DNA of 36,364 nucleotides from CACKLF01 sp002725175 (GTDB lineage: Bacteria; Pseudomonadota; Alphaproteobacteria; Rhodobacterales; Rhodobacteraceae). The DNA is taken from assembly GCA_002725175.2 (NCBI GenBank), contig PBQX02000086.1, positions 1 to 36,364 of the forward strand, read 5' to 3'. Within the stretch, counting starts at the first letter, position 1; the number at the start of each line of letters is the position of its first letter. The notes below the pieces were generated by a model. The model was not told the DNA's origin, searched no databases, and was given only the letters and a program-made list of their open reading frames with translations. The translations under genes and the position numbers were made by a program. This document shows, piece by piece, positions 25,682 to 33,494 of this stretch.

Positions 25682-27583
25682 TTACTCCTTTTTATTTAAA
25701 TCTTCAAAGTCTGCGTCTACTACGTCATCAGTTTGATTTTCTTCCGTTCCATCGGANTCGGTTTCAGAATTCTCGCTNTCTGACTTATAAATAGCTTCTC
25801 CCAACTTCATGGATGCTTCAGTAACATCTTGACATCGAGCTCTGATTTTTTCAGCATCATCGCTTTCCAAAGTTTCTTTAAGGGCTTTTATTGANAGTTC
25901 TATCGCTTCTACTGTNGCNCCATCAACCTTATCACCATGTTCTTCAATAGACTTTTCGGTTCCATGAATAAGGCTTTCGGCTTGGTTCTTTGCTTCAACG
26001 AGTTCCTTTTTCTCTTTGTCCGATTCAGCATTCTCTTCAGCTTCNTTTACCATTTTATCAATCTCATCTTCGGAAAGGCCTCCAGATGCTTGAATAGTAA
26101 TTTTCTGNTCCTTTCCAGTACCCTTGTCTGTTGCAGATACTGAAACTATACCATTGGCATCAATATCAAAGGTAACCTCAATCTGCGGCATGCCTCTGGG
26201 GGCAGGAGCTATTTCCTCAAGATTAAATTGACCAAGTATTTTGTTATCTGACGCCATTTCACGTTCACCTTGAAAAACCCTAATGGTTACAGCATTCTGG
26301 TTGTCTTCAGCAGTCGAAAAAATTTGGCTTTTCTTTGTTGGTATTGTTGTATTTCTGTCAATTAAGCGGGTGAACACACCTCCTAANGTTTCTATCCCCA
26401 AACTCAAAGGAGTTACATCTAATAAAACAACATCTTTTACATCGCCTTGTAGCACGCCTGCTTGAATGGCTGCTCCCATTGCAACCACTTCGTCAGGGTT
26501 AACGCCCTTATTTGGATCTTTTCCAAAAAATTTTGTTACCTCCTCAATAACTTTAGGCATTCTGGTCATCCCGCCTACNAAAATTACTTCATCGATATCN
26601 GATTTTGAAATTCCTGCATCTTTTAATGCTGATTTACATGGAGTTAGCGATTTAGAAATAAGATCTGACACTAGACTTTCAAGTTTAGCTCGCGTTAATT
26701 TTATCACCAAATGTAGTGGCTGACTTGTTTTTGGATCCATTGAAATGAAAGGTTGATTTATTTCCGTTTGGTTTGAAGANGATAATTCAATCTTNGCCTT
26801 CTCTGCAGCTTCCTTTAAACGCTGCANTGCCATTTTATCGGCTGTTAAATCAACTCCTGTTTCTTTCTTGAANTCCTCTGCCAAATGTTCAACTATCCGC
26901 ATGTCAAAATCCTCACCNCCTAGGAAAGTATCACCATTTGTAGACTTAACTTCAAAAAGACCATCATCTATCTCTAGTATTGAAATATCAAAAGTACCTC
27001 CTCCGAGGTCAAAAACAGCTATTGTTTTGCCCCCNTCTTTATCAAGNCCATATGCTAGAGCNGCCGCTGTGGGTTCATTGATAATTCTCAAAACTTCTAA
27101 ACCTGCAATTTTTCCAGCATCCTTTGTGGCCTGTCTTTGAGCATCATTAAAATAAGCTGGAACTGTTATTACAGCCTGTTCAACTTCTTCATTAAGGTAG
27201 CTTTCAGCTGTTTCTTTCATTTTCTGGAGAATAAAAGCAGAAACCTGGCTAGGAGAATATTTCTCATCTCTAGCNTTAACCCAGGCATCACCATTTCCNC
27301 CATCAACGATTTCAAANGGCACCATTTTCTTGTCCTTAGTAACAGATTTGTCNTCTACTCTTCTTCCAATAAGTCTCTTAACAGCAAAAAGAGTATTCGT
27401 AGGGTTTGTAACCGCTTGACGTTTTGCAGCTTGTCCTACTAATCGCTCCTCATCAGTAAATCCTACAATAGAAGGTGTTGTNCGTGCTCCTTCNGAATTT
27501 TCTATTACTTTAGCTGCCGAACCATCCATTATTGAAACACACGAATTGGTTGTTCCTAAATCTATACCTATCACTTTCGACAT
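25682..27583 (-). CDS. dnaK: Molecular chaperone DnaK (Hsp70)
   Basis: DnaK is the ATP-dependent Hsp70 chaperone of the cytosol. The 633-residue protein begins with GIDLGTTNSCVSIMDG and contains the phosphate-2 motif DLGGGTFDISILE and the adenosine motif VGGMTRMPKV. The linker region is VLLDVTPLSLGIE, and the acidic tail ends VVDADFEDLNKKE. AAGGA about 8 bases upstream supports the ATG at 27583. About two dozen N bases lie in the gene, all but one at third codon positions, so the protein is hardly affected. A likely heat-shock promoter lies about 80-105 bases upstream. Confidence 0.97.
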   Translation of the reverse strand: MSKVIGIDLGTTNSCVSIMDGSAAKVIENXEGAXTTPSIVGFTDEERLVGQAAKRQAVTNPTNTLFAVKRLIGRRVXDKSVTKDKKMVXFEIVDXGNGDAWVXARDEKYSPSQVSAFILQKMKETAESYLNEEVEQAVITVPAYFNDAQRQATKDAGKIAGLEVLRIINEPTAXALAYXLDKXGGKTIAVFDLGGGTFDISILEIDDGLFEVKSTNGDTFLXGEDFDMRIVEHLAEXFKKETGVDLTADKMAXQRLKEAAEKXKIELXSSNQTEINQPFISMDPKTSQPLHLVIKLTRAKLESLVSDLISKSLTPCKSALKDAGISKXDIDEVIXVGGMTRMPKVIEEVTKFFGKDPNKGVNPDEVVAMGAAIQAGVLQGDVKDVVLLDVTPLSLGIEXLGGVFTRLIDRNTTIPTKKSQIFSTAEDNQNAVTIRVFQGEREMASDNKILGQFNLEEIAPAPRGMPQIEVTFDIDANGIVSVSATDKGTGKXQKITIQASGGLSEDEIDKMVXEAEENAESDKEKKELVEAKNQAESLIHGTEKSIEEHGDKVDXXTVEAIEXSIKALKETLESDDAEKIRARCQDVTEASMKLGEAIYKSXSENSETXSDGTEENQTDDVVDADFEDLNKKE

Positions 27584-27659
27584 AAAACTGTTCCTTTTCT
27601 ATCCTTGGGCTTAAAATCCATATCAAGTATTTTAGCCAAAATTATAATCTTTCGATTTT

Positions 27660-27688
27660 TATATAGGGCAATTTATCCACAGTACAAC
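27660..27688 (-). promoter_or_regulatory. Probable promoter of dnaK-dnaJ, RpoH-like and sigma-70-like elements overlapping
   Basis: Read on the minus strand, GTTG (27688-27685) is followed after 16 bases by CCCTATAT (27668-27661). This is close to the alphaproteobacterial heat-shock sigma pattern CTTG, 16-18 bases, CCYATAT. The same stretch can be read as TTGTAC, 16 bases, TATATA for the housekeeping sigma factor. Transcription would start roughly 70 bases before the dnaK ATG. No CIRCE inverted repeat is visible around it. The rest of the 279-base gap to ptsN (27689-27862) is AT-rich and I see no gene in it. Confidence 0.5.
27673..27681 (+). promoter_or_regulatory. Perfect DnaA box inside the dnaK promoter spacer
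   Basis: TTATCCACA matches the high-affinity DnaA box exactly. It lies between the proposed -35 and -10 elements of dnaK, so a bound DnaA protein would compete with RNA polymerase. A single 9-mer could occur by chance in AT-rich DNA, and I found no second box next to it. Confidence 0.35.
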
Positions 27689-27862
27689 CTTTACAAGTGT
27701 AATTTTTCTAGTATTTCACCTAAATGCCTTATTTAAACGTTCAAGTAAAAAATGTCTCTTAAAATTTCCACAAAATGAAGAATTGAATTTATAAAAAATA
27801 ATAAAAATTCATTATAGGATTGAAGGTTCAAATTTTCAGGTTTTTCTCAAGAAAANGCTACA

Positions 27863-28327
27863 TCATGCAGCTTTCTCCTCGTTTTCTTCAGTTAATATAG
27901 AATAAATTACAGAAGAATCTTGGTTGGACCGTAGTTTGTGCCTAGTGTTTTTGCTTCTTAGCAAACGAGACACCCTTGCTAATGCTTTTAGATGGTCACC
28001 GTTTGTACCTAGTGGNGCAAATAACGCAAAAACTAAATCCACAGGAATACCGTCAACNGNATCAAATAATATAGGCTTTTCTAACCTAGCAAAAATNCCC
28101 TTAACAGAATCAACTTTACTAACCCTAGCGTGTGGAATTGCTATCCCATCACCCATACCAGTGGGCCCTAAGGATTCCCTTTCAGCTAAGGCAGAGAACA
28201 CTTCTCTTTGGTTAAGNTCATACAAAACAGTCGCTTGCAAAGAAATTTCGTGAAAAAGATTCTTTTTACTGTCCACATTTAAACTAGCAATTATAGATTG
28301 TGGATTAAGAATTTTTAAAAGTTCCAA
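27863..28327 (-). CDS. ptsN: Nitrogen PTS EIIA-type regulatory protein PtsN
   Basis: PtsN is the terminal phospho-carrier of the nitrogen-related phosphotransferase system and regulates potassium, nitrogen or carbon functions by protein contact. The 154-residue protein has the PTS EIIA type-2 fold signature with the phosphorylatable histidine at residue 66 in GDGIAIPHARV, and the later segment PVDLVFALFxPLG. The start is a TTG at 28327 with AAGGAT six bases before it; no in-frame ATG gives a family-like N-terminus. It lies after hpf, as in many Proteobacteria. Four N bases fall in it. Confidence 0.9.
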   Translation of the reverse strand: MELLKILNPQSIIASLNVDSKKNLFHEISLQATVLYXLNQREVFSALAERESLGPTGMGDGIAIPHARVSKVDSVKXIFARLEKPILFDXVDGIPVDLVFALFXPLGTNGDHLKALARVSRLLRSKNTRHKLRSNQDSSVIYSILTEENEEKAA

Positions 28328-28418
28328 TTTTNTATCCTTANAAATTTTTTAGAATCGATAAAAGTTNGTGGTTTATATTACTATGTTAGCTTTGTTGCAA
28401 TGGTAACTTTAATTTTTC

Positions 28419-28712
28419 TTAATGAACTTTTGTTTTCCTTTTAAATCTTCGAATTTGTTTTTCAAACCTAGACATACATATCTTAAGGCTAGAGTAAATA
28501 TCTCTATCACTATACTTTGATTGAAACCCAACGCTAGCATCTAAATAGGAGGAAATATAGCAGTCAAACCTGTTTTGGTTTTTTGCAAATGTTATTTTGC
28601 AAAAAACAGGGTTACAAGAATATTTTGCAAAAATATCAGATATCTTTTTTTNGGTATAAAAATTNAAATGGTTGCCCAAATTCAAGTTGTCCCCGCTTAT
28701 AGTAATATTCAT
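28419..28712 (-). CDS. hpf: Ribosome hibernation promoting factor, short form
   Basis: The 97-residue protein matches the N-terminal ribosome-binding domain of HPF/RaiA: MNITISGDNLNLG at the start, the alternating strands around FCKITFAKNQNRFDCYI, and the basic end IRRFKRKTKVH. HPF binds the 30S decoding region of idle ribosomes. The ATG is preceded by an excellent ribosome binding site, AAGGAG at 28719-28724, six bases away. The stop codon follows right after the basic helix. Alphaproteobacterial HPFs are usually the long form with an extra C-terminal dimerisation domain of about 60 residues; it is absent here, and the following 91 bases do not continue it in any frame I read. Confidence 0.82.
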   Translation of the reverse strand: MNITISGDNLNLGNHXNFYTXKKISDIFAKYSCNPVFCKITFAKNQNRFDCYISSYLDASVGFQSKYSDRDIYSSLKICMSRFEKQIRRFKRKTKVH

Positions 28713-28771
28713 GTATAACTCCTTAAATAAATATCTAAACTAATATAACTGAACAAATTTACTTAAAAAAT

Positions 28772-29518
28772 TTATAAATTAAATGATGCACCCAAGTATA
28801 CGCTTTTTACNGTATTATCAGAAACTATTTCTGCAGGTGACCCTGATTTAATTATAGANCCATCATTTATAATATAAACTCTATCAACTAGTTTAAGGGT
28901 TTCTCTGACATTATGATCTGTAATAAGTATTCCAATCCCTCNATTTTTTAGCCCTTTTATTAGAGATCTAATCTCTTCAACGGCAATAGGGTCAACACCA
29001 GCAAAAGGTTCATCAAGGAGTAAATATTTTGGGTAAGTAGCTAAATTTCGAGCTATTTCCACCCTACGCCGCTCTCCTCCTGATAGCGTAATAGCCTTTG
29101 CTTTTCTAATATTTGTCAATGAGAANCTTTCCAAAAGACTTTCAAGCTTTACTCTTCTGACGAGTCGATCTTTAGTCGAAATTTCCAATACTGACGCAAT
29201 ATTATCCTCTACTGTCATACCTTTAAAAATAGAAGGTTCCTGTGGTAAATAACTTAGACCGAGGTTTGCTCTCTTATAAATAGGCATATTAGATATGTTT
29301 GTACCATTTAGCGTAATGGTTCCTGAATCCGTGGACGTTAGGCCTGCAATNGTATAAAAGCAAGTTGTCTTTCCGGTTCCATTAGCACCAAGTAAGGCAA
29401 CTATTTCTCTTTGTCTAAGATTGAGTGAAACATCTCTAAGTACTAACCGCGAATTATAAGATTTCCTTATATTGGATACATTTAAGCCACTAAATCCGTC
29501 ACTAACCTCTAAATTCAC
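28772..29518 (-). CDS. lptB: LPS export ABC transporter ATPase LptB
   Basis: LptB powers extraction of lipopolysaccharide from the inner membrane by LptFG. The 248-residue protein has Walker A GANGTGKT near residues 43-50, the Q-loop YLPQEPSIFKGMTVEDNI typical of LptB, signature LSGGERRRVEIAR, Walker B LLLDEPFAGVDPIAV and the switch histidine in ITDHNVRE. The start is a GTG at 29518, with AGGAAAG just upstream. The gene follows lptA after 40 bases, and the cluster kdsD-lptC-lptA-lptB fits its role. Confidence 0.95.
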   Translation of the reverse strand: MNLEVSDGFSGLNVSNIRKSYNSRLVLRDVSLNLRQREIVALLGANGTGKTTCFYXIAGLTSTDSGTITLNGTNISNMPIYKRANLGLSYLPQEPSIFKGMTVEDNIASVLEISTKDRLVRRVKLESLLEXFSLTNIRKAKAITLSGGERRRVEIARNLATYPKYLLLDEPFAGVDPIAVEEIRSLIKGLKNXGIGILITDHNVRETLKLVDRVYIINDXSIIKSGSPAEIVSDNXVKSVYLGASFNL

Positions 29519-29558
29519 AATCTTTCCTAACTTAACAAANCATTCTTATAGTATAAAG

Positions 29559-30089
29559 TTAATCATTTGTACTAATCGAAGCATTTATTCTACCTTTAAA
29601 TGACATGTTGTTACTATTAAGGTCAAATTCCGCGGTCTGACCAAANAAAACAGACTNCTTTTGNTTAAACATNACATCTTCTCTAAGTATTATGAAGCCA
29701 TTTGCAATATTATAGTTTGCTTTTTGTGATTTTCCCATCTCAAATCCATTTGAAAAAATTACTCCATCAATAAAAACTAATTCTAGAGGTTCTTTCTTAC
29801 CTTTTTCTGTCACATCGAAGACTACTTTAAGGTGTTTTCCTCGGATCTTATAAGGACCATGACCGACCCTAACATCGCCCTTAAAAATAGCAAAACCCTG
29901 GTTTTCATCATATAAGGCTGAGTCTGAACTTATCTGAACTGGCGCTCCTTTGGCAAGTGTTACAGGGGTCAGTTTGAAAAGTGTTTCCTCTTCTGCAGAA
30001 ACATCATTAGTCAGAAAAAAAACTACCAAAAACGTAAGAAAAAAAATCTTCGAATATTTTCGAAACCTAGGAACTTGAGCTAAAAACAA
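29559..30089 (-). CDS. lptA: Periplasmic LPS transport protein LptA
   Basis: LptA forms the periplasmic bridge that carries LPS to the outer membrane. The 176-residue protein has a basic then hydrophobic N-terminus (residues 8-32) that fits a signal peptide with cleavage after VSA, followed by an OstA-type beta-jellyroll: PVQISSDSALYDENQGFAIFKGDVRVGHG near residues 50-78 and RGKHLKVVF. The start is a TTG at 30089; the ribosome binding site GAGGTG overlaps the lptC stop. Several N bases lie near residues 138-148. Sequence identity within the family is low, so the call leans partly on its place between lptC and lptB. Confidence 0.85.
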   Translation of the reverse strand: MFLAQVPRFRKYSKIFFLTFLVVFFLTNDVSAEEETLFKLTPVTLAKGAPVQISSDSALYDENQGFAIFKGDVRVGHGPYKIRGKHLKVVFDVTEKGKKEPLELVFIDGVIFSNGFEMGKSQKANYNIANGFIILREDXMFXQKXSVXFGQTAEFDLNSNNMSFKGRINASISTND

Positions 30090-30095
30090 AATTAA

Positions 30096-30725
30096 TCACC
30101 TCTTTGGGGTAAAGGATGCATGCACACCATCATTAAATTGAAGAACCATTTTGTTATCATCTGTTTCATATTCTGGATCTATAACGTTTAGGTATTTAGA
30201 GGTAATAAAAAAATTAGAACCCGAAATAAGAGATGGTCCACTACTTTCGACAGATCCTGTTTTCAAATTTATTTCTAAATTAATACTTTTTCCGAAAACG
30301 CTTTCATCTCTATTATAAAAGGTATTTTTTATAGACTGAATTTTCTTTTCATTAACAAAATACTTTGCTTTAGGTGATTTTGCAAAAAGAATGTCTTCTT
30401 GGGAATATTCTATTTGTCCCACTAGTTTTTCTAATACAAGATTATATTCAGAAATAGTTGGTAAATTTGCATACAAAATATTAGAACTGGTGAAATAAAA
30501 GGAATCTTTTTCCTGAGTCAATCCAAATATTTCTCCATTCTTTATAACTACAGAATTAAATTCATTAACTATTGGAATGCTATTATTTAGATATTCAGCT
30601 TCAGGCACCCCCCTTATTGAAAAGAATATAAGAAAAAAGATCAAAATTGAAGTTGCCGGAAAAAAAATTTTAAATATGCTTAAATTTAGCATGGCTGAGT
30701 TTTGAATAATTTTAATATCATCCAT
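30096..30725 (-). CDS. lptC: LPS export protein LptC
   Basis: LptC anchors the periplasmic LPS bridge to the inner-membrane LptBFG complex. The 209-residue protein has one N-terminal membrane helix (roughly residues 17-38, ATSILIFFLIFFSI) and a periplasmic region rich in beta strands. NTGS-like ETGSV appears as KTGSVESSGPSLISG near residues 158-170, which in this family marks the repeated LPS-binding strands. The ATG at 30725 overlaps the end of kdsD by 8 bases; a later ATG at residue 12 is possible. The call rests on topology, strand pattern and gene order more than on invariant motifs. Confidence 0.82.
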   Translation of the reverse strand: MDDIKIIQNSAMLNLSIFKIFFPATSILIFFLIFFSIRGVPEAEYLNNSIPIVNEFNSVVIKNGEIFGLTQEKDSFYFTSSNILYANLPTISEYNLVLEKLVGQIEYSQEDILFAKSPKAKYFVNEKKIQSIKNTFYNRDESVFGKSINLEINLKTGSVESSGPSLISGSNFFITSKYLNVIDPEYETDDNKMVLQFNDGVHASFTPKR

Positions 30726-31716
30726 TGCCCAATCTCAAACAGTCATGCAGATGAACTATTCCTATTGGAAAATTTCCATCTTCTGTTTCCGAAATAAATA
30801 CAGAGGTAATTTTATTTTCGTTCATTAAGTTTAGTGTATCAGAAACATTAATTGATGGGTTCAGAACTATTGGATTCCTTGTCATAACTTCCGACACACC
30901 TTTTTCTAAAAGCCCGTCCATATTTCTTCTTAGGTCACCATCGGAAATAACACCTTCAAGATCGCCATTTTTTGAAGTTACTCCAGTAATGCCAAACCCT
31001 TTTTTGGTCATTTCAATTAAAGCATCAGACATATTATTTTCGATGTTAATTAAAGGCAACTCAACTCCAGAGTGCATAATGGCAGAAATTGGCTTTAGTT
31101 TTGCGCCAAGGTTNCCTCCAGGGTGAAATTCCAAGAAGTCGCTTTTACTGAATTTTTTTTCCTCCATCAAAGCTACGCATAGAGCATCACCAAGACTTAG
31201 CATTAAGGTGGTCGAGGTTGTAGGAGCTAAACCATTTGGACATGCTTCTCCTAAATCAGGCAGGATTAAACTTATATTTGAATTTTCACTCAATGTACTA
31301 GACTGTTTGCTTGATATTCCGATAATAGGAATCTGGGATTTTTTGCTATAGGTAACTATATTATATAACTCGGGAGTCTCGCCGGAGTTAGATAATATAA
31401 TTAGTATATCCTCTTTTGATATATTTCCCAAGTCTCCATGACTTGCTTCACCTGGATGAATGAATTGAGCTGGNGTGCCTGTAGAAGAAAATGTTGCTGC
31501 TATCTTTTGCCCTATATGGCCCGATTTCCCCATTCCCGTAACTATTACTTTTCCATTACATTTTGATAAAATTTCTACTGCTTCACAAAATGTTGAACTA
31601 AGATTTTCTGATAACGCCGTTATAGCTTTTGCTTCGAGTTCAAGTACTCTAATTCCCGAATTAATTATCTTATCTNTTCCCAAAATTGACAAATTCCTTT
31701 TTTCCCACTTTCCCAT
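30718..31716 (-). CDS. kdsD: Arabinose-5-phosphate isomerase KdsD/KpsF family
   Basis: The enzyme interconverts ribulose 5-phosphate and arabinose 5-phosphate, the first step to Kdo for LPS. The 332-residue protein has an N-terminal SIS domain with VTGMGKSGHIGQKIAATFSST (near 59-79) followed by the HPGEASHGDLG loop. Two C-terminal CBS domains cover about residues 215-330. This architecture is the KdsD/KpsF/GutQ family, and the LPS export genes next to it favour the KdsD role. Its ATG shares a base with the stop codon of the RNase D gene (TAATG). Confidence 0.93.
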   Translation of the reverse strand: MGKWEKRNLSILGXDKIINSGIRVLELEAKAITALSENLSSTFCEAVEILSKCNGKVIVTGMGKSGHIGQKIAATFSSTGXPAQFIHPGEASHGDLGNISKEDILIILSNSGETPELYNIVTYSKKSQIPIIGISSKQSSTLSENSNISLILPDLGEACPNGLAPTTSTTLMLSLGDALCVALMEEKKFSKSDFLEFHPGXNLGAKLKPISAIMHSGVELPLINIENNMSDALIEMTKKGFGITGVTSKNGDLEGVISDGDLRRNMDGLLEKGVSEVMTRNPIVLNPSINVSDTLNLMNENKITSVFISETEDGNFPIGIVHLHDCLRLGNG

Positions 31717-32351
31717 TAATGAGAAAATATGTCCTCATCTTTCCAGCCCTCAATATCTAACCTAGATCTATCTGGTAAAAAAGAAAAACATGATTTGGCC
31801 AAGTCAGATCGATTTTCTCTTTCTAAGCGTTTTTCTAAATTTGACATNANTTTGTGGAGGTGTAAAACGTCGGAAGCNGCGTATTCTTTTTGAGATTCAG
31901 ACAAGTTTTCTGTTCCCCAGTCAGATGATTGCTNACGCTTTGAAATGTCAATATCTAATATTTCTTGCACTAAATTTTTTAANCCGTGTNTATCAGTATA
32001 TGTTCGAACCAATTTTGAAGCTATTTTGGTGCAAAATATGGGTGANGNTAAAACCTTGTACTNCGAATAAAGTACTGCAACATCAAAACGTGCAAAATGA
32101 AAAAGCTTTGTTATTTTCCTGTCCGAAAGCATTGAGCAAAGATTAGGGGCCAAAATCTTTTTCATTGAATCCATATTTTTTTGCTCAGACCTTATCTTGA
32201 TTAGATGAGCATTTCCGTCACCATTAGAGATCTGAATTAAGCAAAGCCGATCTCTATGGGGGTTTAAGCCCAGTGTCTCACAGTCTATAGCTACCACGTC
32301 GTTAAATTTAAAGTTGTCAGGCACGTCATCATCGTGCAAATAAATTGGCAT
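31716..32351 (-). CDS. rnd: Short ribonuclease D-like 3'-5' exonuclease
   Basis: This 211-residue protein has a DEDDy exonuclease domain: exo I with D23 and E25 in AIDCETLGL, exo II in LFHFARFDVAVLY, and exo III with EYxASDVLHL near the C-terminus. It lacks the HRDC domain of full-length RNase D, as is common for the small alphaproteobacterial versions found ahead of kdsD. It likely trims the 3' ends of structured RNA. GGGAG six bases before the ATG supports the start. It is the first gene of the kdsD-lpt-hpf-ptsN run. Confidence 0.9.
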   Translation of the reverse strand: MPIYLHDDDVPDNFKFNDVVAIDCETLGLNPHRDRLCLIQISNGDGNAHLIKIRSEQKNMDSMKKILAPNLCSMLSDRKITKLFHFARFDVAVLYSXYKVLXSPIFCTKIASKLVRTYTDXHXLKNLVQEILDIDISKRXQSSDWGTENLSESQKEYXASDVLHLHKXMSNLEKRLERENRSDLAKSCFSFLPDRSRLDIEGWKDEDIFSH

Positions 32352-32500
32352 TTAAACTCCCTTTTATGTTAGTACTAAAATTTCTGTTAACTTTCTATTT
32401 AATTATATAAAAGGTTCACATTTGTATATCATCAGTTATTTTATTCAAAAAATGATTTTTTGTAAGTTTTTAATGTATGATTTAGTTGAATTAGTAGAAA

Positions 32501-33487
32501 ATGGGTAAAAGTTATAAAATTGGCAACCCAAAGGTGACTGTTTTTGGCGGTTCAGGGTTTCTTGGNAGATATGTGGTCTATTTGTTCGCTCAAAATGGAT
32601 GGNGAGTCACTGTAGCTGTAAGGTCACCAAATTATGCTGGTTTTTTGAAAGTTTATGGAGTTGAGGGTCAGATATCTTTAGCCAAGGCAAATATTTCTAA
32701 TGAAGAAGAAGTCAAATTGGCGATAAAGGGATCTGATGCAGTAGTAAATTGTGTGGGCATTCTTGAAGAAGCTGGGGGATCACAGAAATTTGATCTCTTA
32801 CATAATAAATATGCTGCGAGGATAGCTAAGATAAGNANGGATATGGATGTAAGAAGATTTGTGCAAGTTTCATCATTGGGAGCTGATGTATCATCACCTA
32901 GTAAGTATTCAAGATCTAAGAGAAAAGGCGAAAAGNGTATAATTGAGAATTTTCCAGATGCGGTGGTTTTAAGGCCATCAATAATTTTTGGACCGGAAGA
33001 TAATTTTTTTAATCGTTTTGCTAATATAAGCCTTTTTAGTCCGATTATCCCTATCGTTGGAGGAGGAACAAAATTTCAGCCGATTTACGTCATGGATTTA
33101 GCTAAAGCGGTGATAAAGTCTGCTACTGATAATTCNATTAAGGGGACATTTGAAATCGGAGGCCCAGATGTTTTGAGCTTTAATGAGTTAATATCTCTTA
33201 TGCTTGAAATAATAGACCGTCGTAGACTTGTCTTCANTTTTCCTTTTGGAATTGCCTTGATAGAGGCCGCTATTTTAACATTTTTGAGAAAAGCCTCTTT
33301 TAATTTGATCCCATCTTTAATTACAATAGATCAGGTGAAGCAATTGAGGCACAACAATGTAGTTGGACAAAGTTCTTCTGGGATAGAAAGTTTTGGTGTA
33401 AAAACTACTTCATTAAGGGTTGTTTTGCCGCAGTATCTCTGGAAATACAGAAGTAGCGGACAGTTTAATAAAAACGGATTNGATTAG
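32501..33487 (+). CDS. NAD(P)-binding SDR protein of the complex I NDUFA9 family
   Basis: The 328-residue protein starts with a Rossmann fold (VTVFGGSGFLxRYVVYLFAQNGW, residues 12-34) and continues with the atypical SDR pattern: VNCVGILEE near residue 86, VQVSSLGAD near 122, and a KRKGEK segment with VLRPSIIFGPEDNFFNRFA. These match the NDUFA9-like proteins found across Alphaproteobacteria, which are relatives of the mitochondrial complex I assembly subunit. Catalytic function is unknown; some members may bind NADPH without reducing anything. It stands alone on the plus strand, 149 bases from the divergent rnd and 7 bases from the end of convergent uppP. It carries several N bases. Confidence 0.88.
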   Translation: MGKSYKIGNPKVTVFGGSGFLXRYVVYLFAQNGWXVTVAVRSPNYAGFLKVYGVEGQISLAKANISNEEEVKLAIKGSDAVVNCVGILEEAGGSQKFDLLHNKYAARIAKIXXDMDVRRFVQVSSLGADVSSPSKYSRSKRKGEKXIIENFPDAVVLRPSIIFGPEDNFFNRFANISLFSPIIPIVGGGTKFQPIYVMDLAKAVIKSATDNXIKGTFEIGGPDVLSFNELISLMLEIIDRRRLVFXFPFGIALIEAAILTFLRKASFNLIPSLITIDQVKQLRHNNVVGQSSSGIESFGVKTTSLRVVLPQYLWKYRSSGQFNKNGXD

Positions 33488-33494
33488 NTTAATC

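Noticed and set aside
32365..32400. CtrA-like TTAA...TTAA pair upstream of rnd
   Set aside because: The spacer is 8 rather than 7 bases and such pairs are frequent by chance in AT-rich DNA.
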